This document shows, piece by piece, positions 53,488-62,047 of a stretch of 64,000 nucleotides of DNA (positions within the stretch are counted from its first letter, which is position 1; each line of letters opens with the position of its first letter). The stretch is from Bacillus sp. NTK071 (GTDB taxonomy: Bacteria > Bacillota > Bacilli > Bacillales > Guptibacillaceae). The notes beneath the pieces were generated by a model that was not told the DNA's origin, ran no database searches, and saw nothing but the letters and a program-made list of their open reading frames with translations. The position numbers and the translations under genes were made by a program. The stretch is taken from assembly GCF_017303315.1 (NCBI RefSeq), contig NZ_JAFKOI010000015.1:36835-100834 (forward strand). The letters run 5' to 3'.

Positions 53488-54270
53488 GTGAGGGAGAACC
53501 TATTCTTGATTAATGCTTTTACGAAAGAACTATTTAAGGGAAATCCAGCTATGATCGTGCTTGTCGATGAAGAGCTGTCAGAAGAAGTAATGCATAGATA
53601 TGCGAAGGAGTTTAATCAACCAATCACAACGTTTGTTAGAGTAGGCGAGGAAGTTGTTCATCTTAGATGGTTTACTCCAACTCAGGAAATTGATTTGTGT
53701 GGACACGGAACGCTTGCTGCTGCACATGTATTATGGAGCGAAGGGCATATCCCTTCTGGTCAATCCATCACCTTTTCAACGAAAGGTGGAAAACTCCGTG
53801 CAGAGCAAGTAAAGAACAAAATTCTATTAGGGTTCAACCAAATAAGAGCGGAAATGGTTAATATAACTAAGGAACTGAGAGAAGTTGTTAATGTCGATGT
53901 GAAAGCTGCGGCATGGGCGAAGGATCGTTACATTTTGGAATTCGAACAAGAGGAAGACGTTATTCAAGCTATTCCTGATTTATCTAAAATGGACCATTTG
54001 CCAGGTGCAGGGGTTGTCATAACGAGTAAAGGAACGACGTCTGATATTGTATCTAGGTATTTTGCGCCAAAAATTGGCGTGAAGGAAGATTCAGTGACAG
54101 GGTCTGCCCACTGTGCGCTTGCTTCTTATTGGAATCAGTTGACGGGGGATACAAAGTGGAGTGCCTACCAGGCATCTGAGCGGGGTGGGTTCATTGAAAT
54201 GGAGCTTGATGGGGCAGATGTTACATTAGGCGGTGAGTGTATAGTACTGATGAAAGGTCATCTTCAATAA
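53488..54270 (+). CDS. PhzF family isomerase-like protein
   Basis: The 260-residue protein (GTG start after GAGAGGG) shows PhzF features: an N-terminal LINAFTKELFKGNPAMIVLV, the WFTPTQEIDLCGHGTLAAAHVLW box with Asp/Cys/Gly/His, and the C-terminal EDSVTGSAHCALASYW. PhzF catalysis uses a Glu in an N-L-S-E-T motif; here the equivalent region reads NQPITTF, so the Glu appears to be Ile46. Either the activity is lost or a different residue is used. A large hairpin terminator follows. Confidence 0.85.
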   Translation: MRENLFLINAFTKELFKGNPAMIVLVDEELSEEVMHRYAKEFNQPITTFVRVGEEVVHLRWFTPTQEIDLCGHGTLAAAHVLWSEGHIPSGQSITFSTKGGKLRAEQVKNKILLGFNQIRAEMVNITKELREVVNVDVKAAAWAKDRYILEFEQEEDVIQAIPDLSKMDHLPGAGVVITSKGTTSDIVSRYFAPKIGVKEDSVTGSAHCALASYWNQLTGDTKWSAYQASERGGFIEMELDGADVTLGGECIVLMKGHLQ

Positions 54271-54273
54271 ACA

Positions 54274-54322
54274 ACACACTGAAAGAGGTTCTCTCGTATG
54301 AGGAGAACCTCTTTCAGTGTGT
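54274..54322. terminator. Strong hairpin terminator, 20 bp arms
   Basis: ACACACTGAAAGAGGTTCTC and its exact complement ending AGTGTGT form a 20 bp stem with a 9 nt loop after the PhzF gene. Confidence 0.8.
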
Positions 54323-54472
54323 CGTTCTGTTTTTTACACGGATTAAGAGTCACAACAATATTTACGAAAGAGGCTTTTAATAAATAGATATAGAATATCA
54401 CTCAAGAAAAGTATTAAACAGGCAATAAGCTCATTCATTGCTCATATACTGCTCGTGAAAAGAGGTGAAACA

Positions 54473-55078
54473 GTGGAGAGCGAACATAAAGGACCATGCA
54501 ATCTTCCTAATTGCGCACAAACTACCGATAAGGCCCCTTCCTTCCGAGCGCAGGCGTTTGATCCGAAAGATAAAGAAATCAAGGAAGTAAGTCTTGAGGA
54601 TTATCGAGGTAAATGGGTGATTCTCTTTTTCTATTCAAGTGACTTCACGTTTGTTTGACCAACGGAACTTGCAGCGGTCGCTGCTATTTATCCTCAGTTG
54701 AAGAGTATGAGTACAGAAGTACTTGGAATTAGTACTGATAGTGTCTATGCTCATAAAGTGTTTACAGAGGTTTCTCCTGCTGCTTCTAAGGTGAACTATC
54801 CCCTTGTGAGTGATCGAAATCATATGATAAGCAAAGCGTATCGTGTCCTTAATGAGCATGCAGGTGCTACTTATCGAGGTACAGTTATTGTCGATCCTGA
54901 GGGAGTAATTGTGACGAAGATGGTCTATCCGGTTGAAGTAGGACGGAATGCGTATGAGATTCTAAGAGTAATGCAAGGGTTACAATATAACGAGAAAACG
55001 GGTCAGGGTGTTCCGGCTAATTGGGTACCAGGGCAGCCAGGTATTGTTCGTAACACGATGTTTATAGGAAGAATTTGA
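54473..55078 (+). CDS. Selenocysteine peroxiredoxin (AhpC/TSA family), UGA read as Sec62
   Basis: From a GTG at 54473 (5 nt after GAGGTG) to the stop at 55076-55078 the frame is interrupted only by TGA at 54656-54658. The flanks read DFTFV-[TGA]-PTELAA, exactly the peroxiredoxin active site FVCPTEL with TGA in place of the peroxidatic Cys; the TxxU pattern is that of known selenocysteine peroxiredoxins. GCAGC-GGTC-GCTGC at 54671-54684 forms a stem with the GGTC apical loop expected of a bacterial SECIS. The product is 201 aa. The usual C-terminal resolving Cys (VCPAxW) reads GVPANW, so the enzyme would be 1-Cys-like, although an N-terminal CNLPNC could help. Sec machinery genes are not in the window. 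Confidence 0.85.
54671..54684 (+). promoter_or_regulatory. Candidate bacterial SECIS stem-loop
   Basis: GCAGC and GCTGC pair around a GGTC loop, beginning 12 nt after the in-frame TGA, within the range used by bacterial SelB-dependent selenocysteine insertion. The GG at the start of the apical loop resembles the E. coli fdhF element. CAAC (54660-54663) and GTTG (54697-54700) may add a lower stem. Confidence 0.75.
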
Positions 55079-55081
55079 AGG

Positions 55082-55114
55082 ACAGTTGCGGAGTATGCCC
55101 GCAGCTGTTTTTAA
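55082..55114 (+). terminator. Terminator of the selenoperoxiredoxin gene
   Basis: ACAGTTGCGG pairs with CCGCAGCTGT (one G-T pair) and is followed by TTTTTA. Confidence 0.75.
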
Positions 55115-55463
55115 GTTCGTAGACGGGTTACTGAACGTTCTCTTAACTACTTCAAATTAACAAAATTATACCGTAAAGAAATTTATTTCCAGTAAACGAT
55201 GTCTAGTTGAGTCGATTCTTGTCTTTTTCTGGAAAGATGTTACGAGCATTAGTTTAATGTGATTTAATAGAAGTGATTGATGGTAAGGAAAGATAGGCTC
55301 AGTCCATACATAGCAATTTCGTCATGATTTGATTAAATAATAATTATGCATTAGTAAGTGGTAGGGAGTCTAAATGGCATACTATAAATAGCAAATTCCC
55401 TTCTTTTAAATGATCTGGACTGACAAACAGCCATCAGTGTACCAAGAGGTAGTTACCGTTTGG

Positions 55464-55492
55464 TTACAAATTTATTACAAAAGTGTTACAAT
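55464..55492 (+). promoter_or_regulatory. asnB promoter with extended -10
   Basis: TTACAA (55464-55469), 17 bp and TGTTACAAT (ending 55492) make a SigA-type promoter with an extended -10. Transcription would start near 55499, about 30 nt before the asnB ATG. Confidence 0.5.
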
Positions 55493-55528
55493 ACACTTAT
55501 TATTCCAAATGAAAGTGTGGCTATTATT

Positions 55529-57439
55529 ATGTGTGGTTTTGTTGGAGTGTTACGTACAGAACCAGAGAAATACGATCGTCAAGATCATTCTGATTTCGTA
55601 CGAAGAAATCAAGTTATTACACATAGAGGTCCTGATGATGAAGGGTATTATACAGATCAATTTATATCTCTAGGATTTCGAAGGTTAAGTATCATTGATT
55701 TAGAAAGTGGTCGTCAGCCCTATCATTATGAGAATGAGCGTTACTGGATGGTGTTTAATGGTGAAGTATACAATTACGTTGAACTTCGAGAGCAACTAAG
55801 GAAAGAGGGTTTTACGTTTCAAACGGAATCTGACACGGAAGTCGTTCTTAGTCTTTTTGTCTACAAAGGCGAGAAAGCGTTTGCTGATTTACGGGGGATG
55901 TTTTCCATTCTAATCTGGGACAAGCATGAGAAAAAGCTGGTTGGAGCTCGTGATCCGTTTGGAATTAAGCCGCTTTATTACAAACAAGATGAGGAAGAAA
56001 TTATTTTTGCCTCTGAGAAAAAGAGTATTACTCTCGTTGAAGAGTCGGAGAAGGTTAATCCAGCTGCATTGCAGCACTATTTAAGCTTTCAATATGTACC
56101 TGAACCGTTAACGATGACCGAAGGAATTAAGAAGGTAGAACCCGGCTATTATTTTGTTAAGAAACATAACGAACCGATGGTATTTAGACGCTATTTTCAT
56201 GCAACATTTAAACCGATTACAACTGAACGTAACTGGACAAAATCCATTCAGGACGTCCTATATGATTCTGTAGGCATTCATATGCGAAGTGACGTACCGG
56301 TAGGTTCTTTCTTATCAGGTGGAATAGATTCTTCCATTATTGTATCAATGGCAAGAAAGGTTAATCCACAAATCAAAACCTTCTCTGTCGGCTTCGAGCA
56401 TGAAGGTTATTCAGAAGTTGATGTAGCGAAAGAAACAGCCGAAAAGCTAGACGTTCCAAATTATGCTTATATGATTTCAGCGAAGGAATATGTGCAAAAG
56501 CTTCCTAAAATCATGTGGCATATGGACGACCCACTTGCAGACCCTGCATGTGTGCCGCTTTATTTCGTTGCAAGAGAAGCACGAAAACATGTGACAGTTG
56601 TTCTTTCTGGAGAAGGAGCAGATGAACTCTTCGGCGGTTATAATATCTACCGCGAGCCGCGTTCCCTTGGTCTTTTCAAAACAATGCCAACCATTATGAA
56701 ACGGATGGTCAATCAAGTAGCAAGCGTACTTCCAGAGGGAATGAGAGGAAAGAGCTTCCTTGAGCGTGGCTCAACGCCACTATCGGAGCGATACATTGGA
56801 AATGCGAAAATGTTTGAAGAGGAAGAAAAGGAAAAGTTGCTCACTACTTACTTTAAGAATGAGCAATATCAGAAAATCACTAAACCATTTTATCAAAACG
56901 TAAAGCGTGAAAATCCAGTCAATCAGATGCAATATATTGATATTCAAACATGGCTTCGAGGAGATATCTTATTAAAAGCTGATAAGATGACGATGGCAAA
57001 TGCTCTTGAACTTCGTGTACCATTCCTTGATAAAGAAGTATTTCGTGTAGCTCGAGAAATTCCAATACATGAGAAGATTGCGGATGGAACAACGAAGTCG
57101 ATCCTTCGAAAAGCAGTTCGAGGAATTGTTCCCGATCACGTTCTCGATCGCAAGAAGCTTGGATTCCCTGTACCGATTCGACTCTGGTTGAAAAACGAGT
57201 TATACGAATGGGCAAATCAGCTAATTCATGTGAGTGAAACAGATTACTTAATCAATAAGTCATACGTGAAGGGCTTGTTGAATGCACACGCAGTTGGGAA
57301 AGCTGATTACTCTCGTAAAATTTGGACCGTGCTTATTTTTATGCTCTGGCATCAAATATACGTAGAGGAGATTTATTCGTCTGAAGAATTGCGATTAGAG
57401 GATGAAATTGTAAGTAAAGTTGCTGCGTACCGCTACTAA
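55529..57439 (+). CDS. asnB: Asparagine synthetase (glutamine-hydrolysing)
   Basis: The 636-residue protein begins MCGFVGV, placing the catalytic Cys right after the initiator Met, so the upstream extension of the frame is not used. The N-terminal glutaminase domain has HRGPDDEGY and NGEVYNYVELR. The synthetase domain has the ATP-binding SGGIDSSIIVS and SGEGADELFGGY. The length and sequence agree well with B. subtilis AsnB, which makes asparagine and has also been linked to peptidoglycan amidation. It is a single gene with its own promoter and terminator. Confidence 0.93.
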   Translation: MCGFVGVLRTEPEKYDRQDHSDFVRRNQVITHRGPDDEGYYTDQFISLGFRRLSIIDLESGRQPYHYENERYWMVFNGEVYNYVELREQLRKEGFTFQTESDTEVVLSLFVYKGEKAFADLRGMFSILIWDKHEKKLVGARDPFGIKPLYYKQDEEEIIFASEKKSITLVEESEKVNPAALQHYLSFQYVPEPLTMTEGIKKVEPGYYFVKKHNEPMVFRRYFHATFKPITTERNWTKSIQDVLYDSVGIHMRSDVPVGSFLSGGIDSSIIVSMARKVNPQIKTFSVGFEHEGYSEVDVAKETAEKLDVPNYAYMISAKEYVQKLPKIMWHMDDPLADPACVPLYFVAREARKHVTVVLSGEGADELFGGYNIYREPRSLGLFKTMPTIMKRMVNQVASVLPEGMRGKSFLERGSTPLSERYIGNAKMFEEEEKEKLLTTYFKNEQYQKITKPFYQNVKRENPVNQMQYIDIQTWLRGDILLKADKMTMANALELRVPFLDKEVFRVAREIPIHEKIADGTTKSILRKAVRGIVPDHVLDRKKLGFPVPIRLWLKNELYEWANQLIHVSETDYLINKSYVKGLLNAHAVGKADYSRKIWTVLIFMLWHQIYVEEIYSSEELRLEDEIVSKVAAYRY

Positions 57440-57442
57440 TAA

Positions 57443-57478
57443 ATAGAAAAGGTGACCTACGTAGGTCACCTTTTCTAT
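57443..57478. terminator. 36 bp perfect palindromic terminator
   Basis: ATAGAAAAGGTGACCTAC and its exact complement form a palindrome between asnB and the convergent DUF2254 gene. Confidence 0.88.
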
Positions 57479-57484
57479 GTTGAA

Positions 57485-58870
57485 TTAGGAGTGTTGTTCT
57501 TCAATATTGAGGAGTCTCTTTTCAATTGGATCATAGTCTTCTTGGTGGTTCGTAAAGACTGCGAGATTGTAGAGCTTTTGCAAAAGATAGTCACGATCAA
57601 GATCATAAATAAATTGTTTTGGGATGTGGTCCATTGAGTTTTTTGCAAAGTCCCACACGATGTCTAGCTTGTCTTTACTAATTGATTGCGCGACCATACT
57701 AAGCGCAATAATAATCTCCGTAATGATGGGGTAGTTATCTCCTGCATAGTGTCTTAAGTAACCAAAACCTCTATATAGGTAGTAGCCAAAGTCCTCTGCG
57801 TCCATAATGACTCGAACTTGTTTGTTTTGGTCGGCAAGATAGGGAGTAAATGTGATGTCTCGTTCAACTTCGAGAAGGAGATCAGCCATCTGATGTATAA
57901 CGGTGATTGTGGTCTGTGGATCATCGTTGCCAAGCGATTTTACACCGATTTCTGATAGTTTGGTCATTCCCATTTTGATATCTTGAATTTCGGTTTCTTT
58001 GTATCCTACTTCGATAAAAGCCTCGTATTTATCGGGAATTACACGTTCTGCACCTGGACCCCAGAAAGAAAAGAAGCGATTATCTTTAAGTACATAATCT
58101 CCAACTTTATTATGGAGTCTGATGATGATTTGATCTTTTTCAGCTTCATCAATCATGGATTTAAAATCAATAAGTTGAATATAACCAGATGCATTTGCTG
58201 TGATTAGCGTCTCAGTATTTTGTTCCTTTTCCATAAGGTCGTTTGGCTCTTCACAACGAAACTGTTCAAGATCATTGCGTAGTGTTTTTCTGACGATCGA
58301 GACCGATTCCTCTTTCATATGTGTTGTGATATTATGCACCTGCATCCAGCTTGTCGCATGGTTCATAAAAAAAATGAATGTAATGACCGTTACAAAAGCA
58401 AGAAATACGGTCATCCCAGGAATGGCTACGAAATATTCATTTTCTTTACTAGTAATAAATAAGAAAATGACGAGAACATACACAAAGCTAAAATGAAAAA
58501 TGCCAATAAAGTGCTGGGTTGTTCTGTCTGCTACGAAATTCATTAGCATTCGAGGTGAGAACTGACCACTAAACGTTGTGAGAACAACGAGTAAGGAGTT
58601 AAGTGTAAAGGCGCTGAGAGTTAAGATACCGCCAATTAGAGCGCTAATTAACAGGCGAGTTGGTTGTGCCGTTGTGCGGAACATTTCAGGAACATATCTT
58701 GAAAGTTCTAACACAGTATCCAAATATAGTGTGATGCCCACGAAAATAAAAGAAGCGATGATATAAAGACCTGGCATATACCAAAGTGTAGACTGTAATT
58801 CATGTTTACGAATGCGTTTTGGCATTTCAAAGTATTTTCGTAGCTGCCAGGGTAGAAATTTTTTTAACAC
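57485..58870 (-). CDS. DUF2254 family membrane protein
   Basis: The 461-residue protein has N-terminal membrane spans (about residues 30-55, 75-100, 115-140, 147-170) and a large cytoplasmic C-terminal domain. It matches DUF2254: the QFSPRMLMNFVADRTTQHFIGIF stretch after span 2, GYIQLIDFKSM and DVSF-like FTPYLADQ further on. The function is unknown; proteins of this family are widespread in bacteria and may act as channels or sensors. A ribosome site is present on the minus strand. Confidence 0.85.
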   Translation of the reverse strand: MLKKFLPWQLRKYFEMPKRIRKHELQSTLWYMPGLYIIASFIFVGITLYLDTVLELSRYVPEMFRTTAQPTRLLISALIGGILTLSAFTLNSLLVVLTTFSGQFSPRMLMNFVADRTTQHFIGIFHFSFVYVLVIFLFITSKENEYFVAIPGMTVFLAFVTVITFIFFMNHATSWMQVHNITTHMKEESVSIVRKTLRNDLEQFRCEEPNDLMEKEQNTETLITANASGYIQLIDFKSMIDEAEKDQIIIRLHNKVGDYVLKDNRFFSFWGPGAERVIPDKYEAFIEVGYKETEIQDIKMGMTKLSEIGVKSLGNDDPQTTITVIHQMADLLLEVERDITFTPYLADQNKQVRVIMDAEDFGYYLYRGFGYLRHYAGDNYPIITEIIIALSMVAQSISKDKLDIVWDFAKNSMDHIPKQFIYDLDRDYLLQKLYNLAVFTNHQEDYDPIEKRLLNIEEQHS

Positions 58871-59107
58871 AGCAGGAGCTCCCTTCTGATTCTCTCTCTC
58901 TTTAACACTTTAGAATTACCCTTGTCATTTTGAGTTAAACCGTGAAGAAAAAAATTTTAGAATTTATTTGTATTGTTTTATCTGAAATGGAGTATCATGT
59001 CCCTGCTATTTGCTTTTTACGCTCGTTTTGATTGAAATAACTGATTGTGACAAATACTTAAAGAGAATGAAGAAATAAATAGTAAGTAGATGTAGGTGAT
59101 GATAATG

Positions 59108-59578
59108 ATGGATCAGAAAACTATGTTATGGATGTTGGCTGCAGTTGGAATCTGTTTACTCCTATTTAATCTAAGGAAACGTCCATTTAAGGATCGGCTG
59201 ATCGTCTTTCTCATAACAAGTTATTATTCGTCCATACTGGGTATCATGGTTGTAGAAGAAGGGATGCTGTCTTATCCTGTTAACTTATTTAATAATCATT
59301 TCAGATCTAGCCTGACGTATGAATATATCCTGTTTCCATTACTTGGTATTTATTATTATCAAACGACTTCTTATTCAACCTGGAAAGGAATAGTAGGGTG
59401 GTCAGCTCTTTATTCAATGGGAATCACGGTTATTGAACTAGCCCTCGAGAAGTATACGGGATTTATTAAATATGAGTCATGGACGTGGACATATACGTTT
59501 ATAAGCACGTTTATCTTCTTTATTATTGTTCGTTATCTAATGAAATTTATTACATTCGAAGATCACCAGGAACCATGA
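59108..59578 (+). CDS. CBO0543 family membrane protein
   Basis: The protein has about five membrane spans and the family stretch YPVNLFNNHFRSSLTYEYILFPLLGIYYYQTT, known as CBO0543 in Bacillus and Clostridium. Several start codons stand in a row (59096 GTG, 59099, 59105 and 59108 ATG); the AGGTGAT at 59094-59100 best fits 59105 or 59108, and 59108 is used (156 aa). The function is unknown. Confidence 0.8.
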   Translation: MDQKTMLWMLAAVGICLLLFNLRKRPFKDRLIVFLITSYYSSILGIMVVEEGMLSYPVNLFNNHFRSSLTYEYILFPLLGIYYYQTTSYSTWKGIVGWSALYSMGITVIELALEKYTGFIKYESWTWTYTFISTFIFFIIVRYLMKFITFEDHQEP

Positions 59579-59646
59579 GCGTCATGTATGTTTTCCACCT
59601 ATTCAATAAATACTATCTTCAGATATTCAATAAGGAGGTAGTAGCT

Positions 59647-59973
59647 TTGAAGAGAACATTTATGATTGGCTTTTGCTTGTTCATATTCTTACTTGTGCCC
59701 GTTTCTTTTGCCTCTGCACAGATCCCGTCCTACGCAAAATGGGGAAAGACAGCGATAGAAGAAACCACCAAAAAGTATCCTGAACAAAAGGTAACAGACT
59801 ATCGTTATGATGGAAAAGTTTTCATTTCCGATGTGCGTGAGCAGTATGACTTTGAATTCACCCTTAAAAAAGAAAATGGTCAATTAAGAGAAATTAGAGT
59901 CTATGTTCTTGTGAATCCTAAAGCTGATCAGGTAATTGATGTTAAATATGATGAGATTGAGGAATTTCAATAA
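59647..59973 (+). CDS. Secreted DUF3889 family protein
   Basis: The TTG at 59647 lies 6 nt after AAGGAGGT; the longer upstream frame overlaps the previous gene and has no ribosome site. The 108-residue product has a signal peptide (FMIGFCLFIFLLVPVSFASA) and a mature part IPSYAKWGKTAIEETTKKYP...VTDYRYDG characteristic of DUF3889. It is a small secreted or envelope protein of unknown role. Confidence 0.85.
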   Translation: MKRTFMIGFCLFIFLLVPVSFASAQIPSYAKWGKTAIEETTKKYPEQKVTDYRYDGKVFISDVREQYDFEFTLKKENGQLREIRVYVLVNPKADQVIDVKYDEIEEFQ

Positions 59974-59982
59974 TTGAGATTG

Positions 59983-60016
59983 AAAAGAAGGTCAGCAAGT
60001 GTGCTGACCTTCTTTT
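59983..60016 (+). terminator. Rho-independent terminator
   Basis: AAAAGAAGGTCAGCA and TGCTGACCTTCTTTT form a perfect 15 bp stem with an AGTG loop. Confidence 0.88.
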
Positions 60017-60118
60017 CTATGTGGGAGAGGAAAGAAGGATTTTAACGTGTTAAATCGAACCTATAGTATCTATAGAGAGAAGCGAGACCTATTTAGCAGG
60101 AGGGAGAGGAGAACCACG

Positions 60119-60415
60119 ATGATCATTAAACGGAAACGAGATGCGGAAGCTTTTCTTTCAGATTTTCAACGCATCGCAGATTACGACAAAGCGGGAAACA
60201 AACATTACATTGTATTTGAGGATTTTGTGAGGAATGGACAATGCACTATTATGAAATATGATGATAAGTCTTTTTCGATACACGGTAAGGGTGAAAGCTA
60301 TTGCGATGAGAATGAACAGTTTTTATCAACGGATGAACTAGTTTCTTTTTTATGGAAACACCGAAAAGCCGTCAACCACTTACTTAAAAATGTACAGAAA
60401 GAGAGCGTATCTTAG
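60119..60415 (+). CDS. Conserved-looking small protein, 98 aa, unknown
   Basis: The ATG follows GGAGGGAGAGGAG; the longer upstream frame is not needed. The 98-residue soluble protein has an acidic/aromatic body (YIVFEDFVRNGQCTIMKYDDKSFSIHGKGESYCDENE) and a basic C-terminal helix. I do not recognise the family. A hairpin terminator follows at 60442-60478. Confidence 0.65.
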   Translation: MIIKRKRDAEAFLSDFQRIADYDKAGNKHYIVFEDFVRNGQCTIMKYDDKSFSIHGKGESYCDENEQFLSTDELVSFLWKHRKAVNHLLKNVQKESVS

Positions 60416-60441
60416 GGCGCTATAATCGAGAAATTCAAAGA

Positions 60442-60478
60442 ACAGCGGAGTTCATTATGAGCTTCAGCTGTATTTTTT
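60442..60478 (+). terminator. Rho-independent terminator
   Basis: ACAGC-GGAG pairs with CTTC-a-GCTGT (one bulge, one G-T pair) and is followed by TATTTTTT. Confidence 0.65.
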
Positions 60479-60479
60479 A

Positions 60480-60662
60480 GGCTATTTTCTAAAAAATTGT
60501 TGCTTTTCAAGGATTTTTTCTATAGAGAACCCCATATCATAGCTGATTAGAGCGGAAGGATGCTCGACTCCTGCTGGCTCACCACCCGCCCCGCGGAAAG
60601 CGAGCATCCTGTAGCGGAAATCAACCACTACCTTTATAGCAACAGTGTTTACGAAAAGAGCC
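60480..60662. repeat. MITE-like Bacillaceae repeat, 183 bp, imperfect 25 bp terminal repeats
   Basis: The left end (GGCTATTTTCTA...TTGTTGCT, 60480-60504) and the right end (AGCAACAGTG...GAAAAGAGCC, 60638-60662) are imperfect inverted repeats of 25 bp. Inside, AGGATGCTCG (60557-60566) and CGAGCATCCT (60601-60610) form a perfect hairpin around CTCCTGCTGG...CCGCGG. The GGCTCTTTTCGTAAAC...TTGTTGCT edge and GACTCCTGC core are known as dispersed sequences in Bacillus-like genomes. It shares the CTCCTGC core with the element at 49691-49936 but has different ends. No coding frame. Confidence 0.7.
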
Positions 60663-60782
60663 ATTTTTGTATTATGAAAGAGGTAATAGTGAGCAAAAAA
60701 CAAGCGTGATGCCTGAAGTGATGTTCCATTTCATGTAGACTAGTAGAGGTAACGATACTCATCAATGATTTGAGGGACGCTT

Positions 60783-61697
60783 GTGATAGGTGTATTTGTA
60801 GACATTATTGTACCTGTTTTTATCCTGATAGGTATTGGAGTAGTGCTTCACCGTGTGTTTCATTTTGATTTATACACACTTGCAAAGGTAAACATTTATT
60901 TTGTAGTACCGGGATTTATTTTTCTTAAGCTTTACGAAACAGCCTTCTCCCTATCGCTATTTCTATCAGTGCTATCATTTTTCTTGATTCTTATTATTGT
61001 TCTTTATCTTATTTCTGCAGGAATTAGTCACGTGTTTGGCTATAGCAAGAGTGTACGGGCCACTTTTACTAACAGCATTTTATTCTATAACTCTGGGAAT
61101 TATGGTGTACCTGTTAATGATCTCGTTTTTAAACATGATCCATATGCGATGTCAATTCAGGTAATCATTCTTACGTTTCAAAATATATTAACGTTCTCAT
61201 GGGGGATCTTTGCGCTTAAGACAGTGGAGGGAAACAAATTGAGCGCGGTGCTTGGCTATTTCAAAATGCCTGTGCTTTACGCCATGGTTATAGGAATTGG
61301 CTTAAATCTACTGAACGTTGAAGTTCCAGAATTCGTCCTCATTCCAGCTAATTACATTGCAGATGCCATGGTGGCGCTAGCTCTTGTTACGCTTGGGGCT
61401 CAAGTGGCTCAGCTTCGCTTTAAGAAGAATCTTTCTGTTGTTTATGTTAGTTTAATTCTGAGATTGGTTATGGGACCTGCCATTGCACTTGCTATTATTT
61501 ACATCCTTAGTCTTGATGGTGTTATTGCTCAAGCATTACTCATATCTTCCGCTATGCCAACAGCTGTGAATAGTGCGATTATTGCGCAGGAGTATGAAAA
61601 TGAGCCAGAACTAGCTGCGCAAATTGTACTTGCTTCTACTGTGTTTAGTATGGTAACAGTAACGGTTGTGATATCTGTTAGCAGACTATTGTTTTAA
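60783..61697 (+). CDS. AEC family transporter (auxin efflux carrier-like)
   Basis: The 304-residue protein has about 8-10 membrane spans and the AEC features: a conserved YNSGNYGVPVNDLVF in the first half and a second half with ANYIADAMVALALVTLGAQVA and SSAMPTAVNSAIIAQEYENEPELAAQIVLASTVFSMVTV. Members export organic acids or similar metabolites. The GTG start follows a GAGGG. No regulator is adjacent. Confidence 0.9.
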   Translation: MIGVFVDIIVPVFILIGIGVVLHRVFHFDLYTLAKVNIYFVVPGFIFLKLYETAFSLSLFLSVLSFFLILIIVLYLISAGISHVFGYSKSVRATFTNSILFYNSGNYGVPVNDLVFKHDPYAMSIQVIILTFQNILTFSWGIFALKTVEGNKLSAVLGYFKMPVLYAMVIGIGLNLLNVEVPEFVLIPANYIADAMVALALVTLGAQVAQLRFKKNLSVVYVSLILRLVMGPAIALAIIYILSLDGVIAQALLISSAMPTAVNSAIIAQEYENEPELAAQIVLASTVFSMVTVTVVISVSRLLF

Positions 61698-61750
61698 CGG
61701 GAAGTGGGAGAGCTTAATTCTACAGGAATTTGAATTGGTAACTGCATCCA

Positions 61751-61779
61751 TTGATCTTCTGATGAAAAAAGTGTAAAGT
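61751..61779 (+). promoter_or_regulatory. Promoter of the 6S-like RNA
   Basis: TTGATC (61751-61756), 17 bp and TAAAGT (61774-61779) make a plausible SigA promoter; the expected start, about 7 nt on, is 61786, exactly the first base of the RNA closing stem. Confidence 0.5.
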
Positions 61780-61785
61780 ATGATC

Positions 61786-61995
61786 ATAAGCAACACCCAT
61801 TTCCTGCAACGCACGTTTACAACGGTTGTCTCAAACCGATGCTAGTTTTCCGGGAACTCTACATCCAACTGCTGATAGCAAGCCGGCCTTCTGAGCGGGA
61901 CGTTAAAGGTAGTTGTGCGGGTACCCACCTGCTTTTACGCGGGCTTTGAGACACTTATAGTGACGACGGAGCGGGTATGGGTTATATTTGCTTAT
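61786..61995 (+). ncRNA. Candidate 6S-like structured RNA
   Basis: A long-range fold can be drawn. The ends pair: ATAAGCAA (61786-61793) with TTGCTTAT (61988-61995), and ACCCAT with ATGGGT. Then TGTCTCAAA (near 61829) pairs with TTTGAGACA (near 61947-61955). An inner hairpin includes CAACT/AGTTG and a GTGCGGGTACCCACC stretch. A promoter sits just upstream and the size is about 210 nt. A terminal closing stem, a large internal loop and a distal arm are the features of 6S RNA, which binds RNA polymerase. The 6S identity rests on architecture only; it could be another ncRNA, and transcription might continue to the terminator at 62087. Confidence 0.5.
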
Positions 61996-62047
61996 TGGAT
62001 TGTTTATAGAGCTTAATGGAGTTATATACATAGAAGGTGAACGTGAG

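Larger units (their letters stand above)
55079..55528. other. Intergenic region upstream of asnB
   Basis: This 450 bp stretch has the peroxiredoxin terminator at its left, a long AT-rich segment with no gene, and the asnB promoter at its right. No T-box, riboswitch or small gene could be recognised. Confidence 0.5.
60416..60782. other. Intergenic region holding a second inverted-repeat element
   Basis: It contains the terminator at 60442-60478, the element at 60480-60662 and the leader of the AEC transporter gene. Confidence 0.6.

Noticed and set aside
54698..55078. Independent 126 aa peroxiredoxin-like gene
   Set aside because: It is the C-terminal part of the frame interrupted by TGA 54656-54658; it lacks a ribosome site and the active-site half, so it is better read as one Sec-containing protein.
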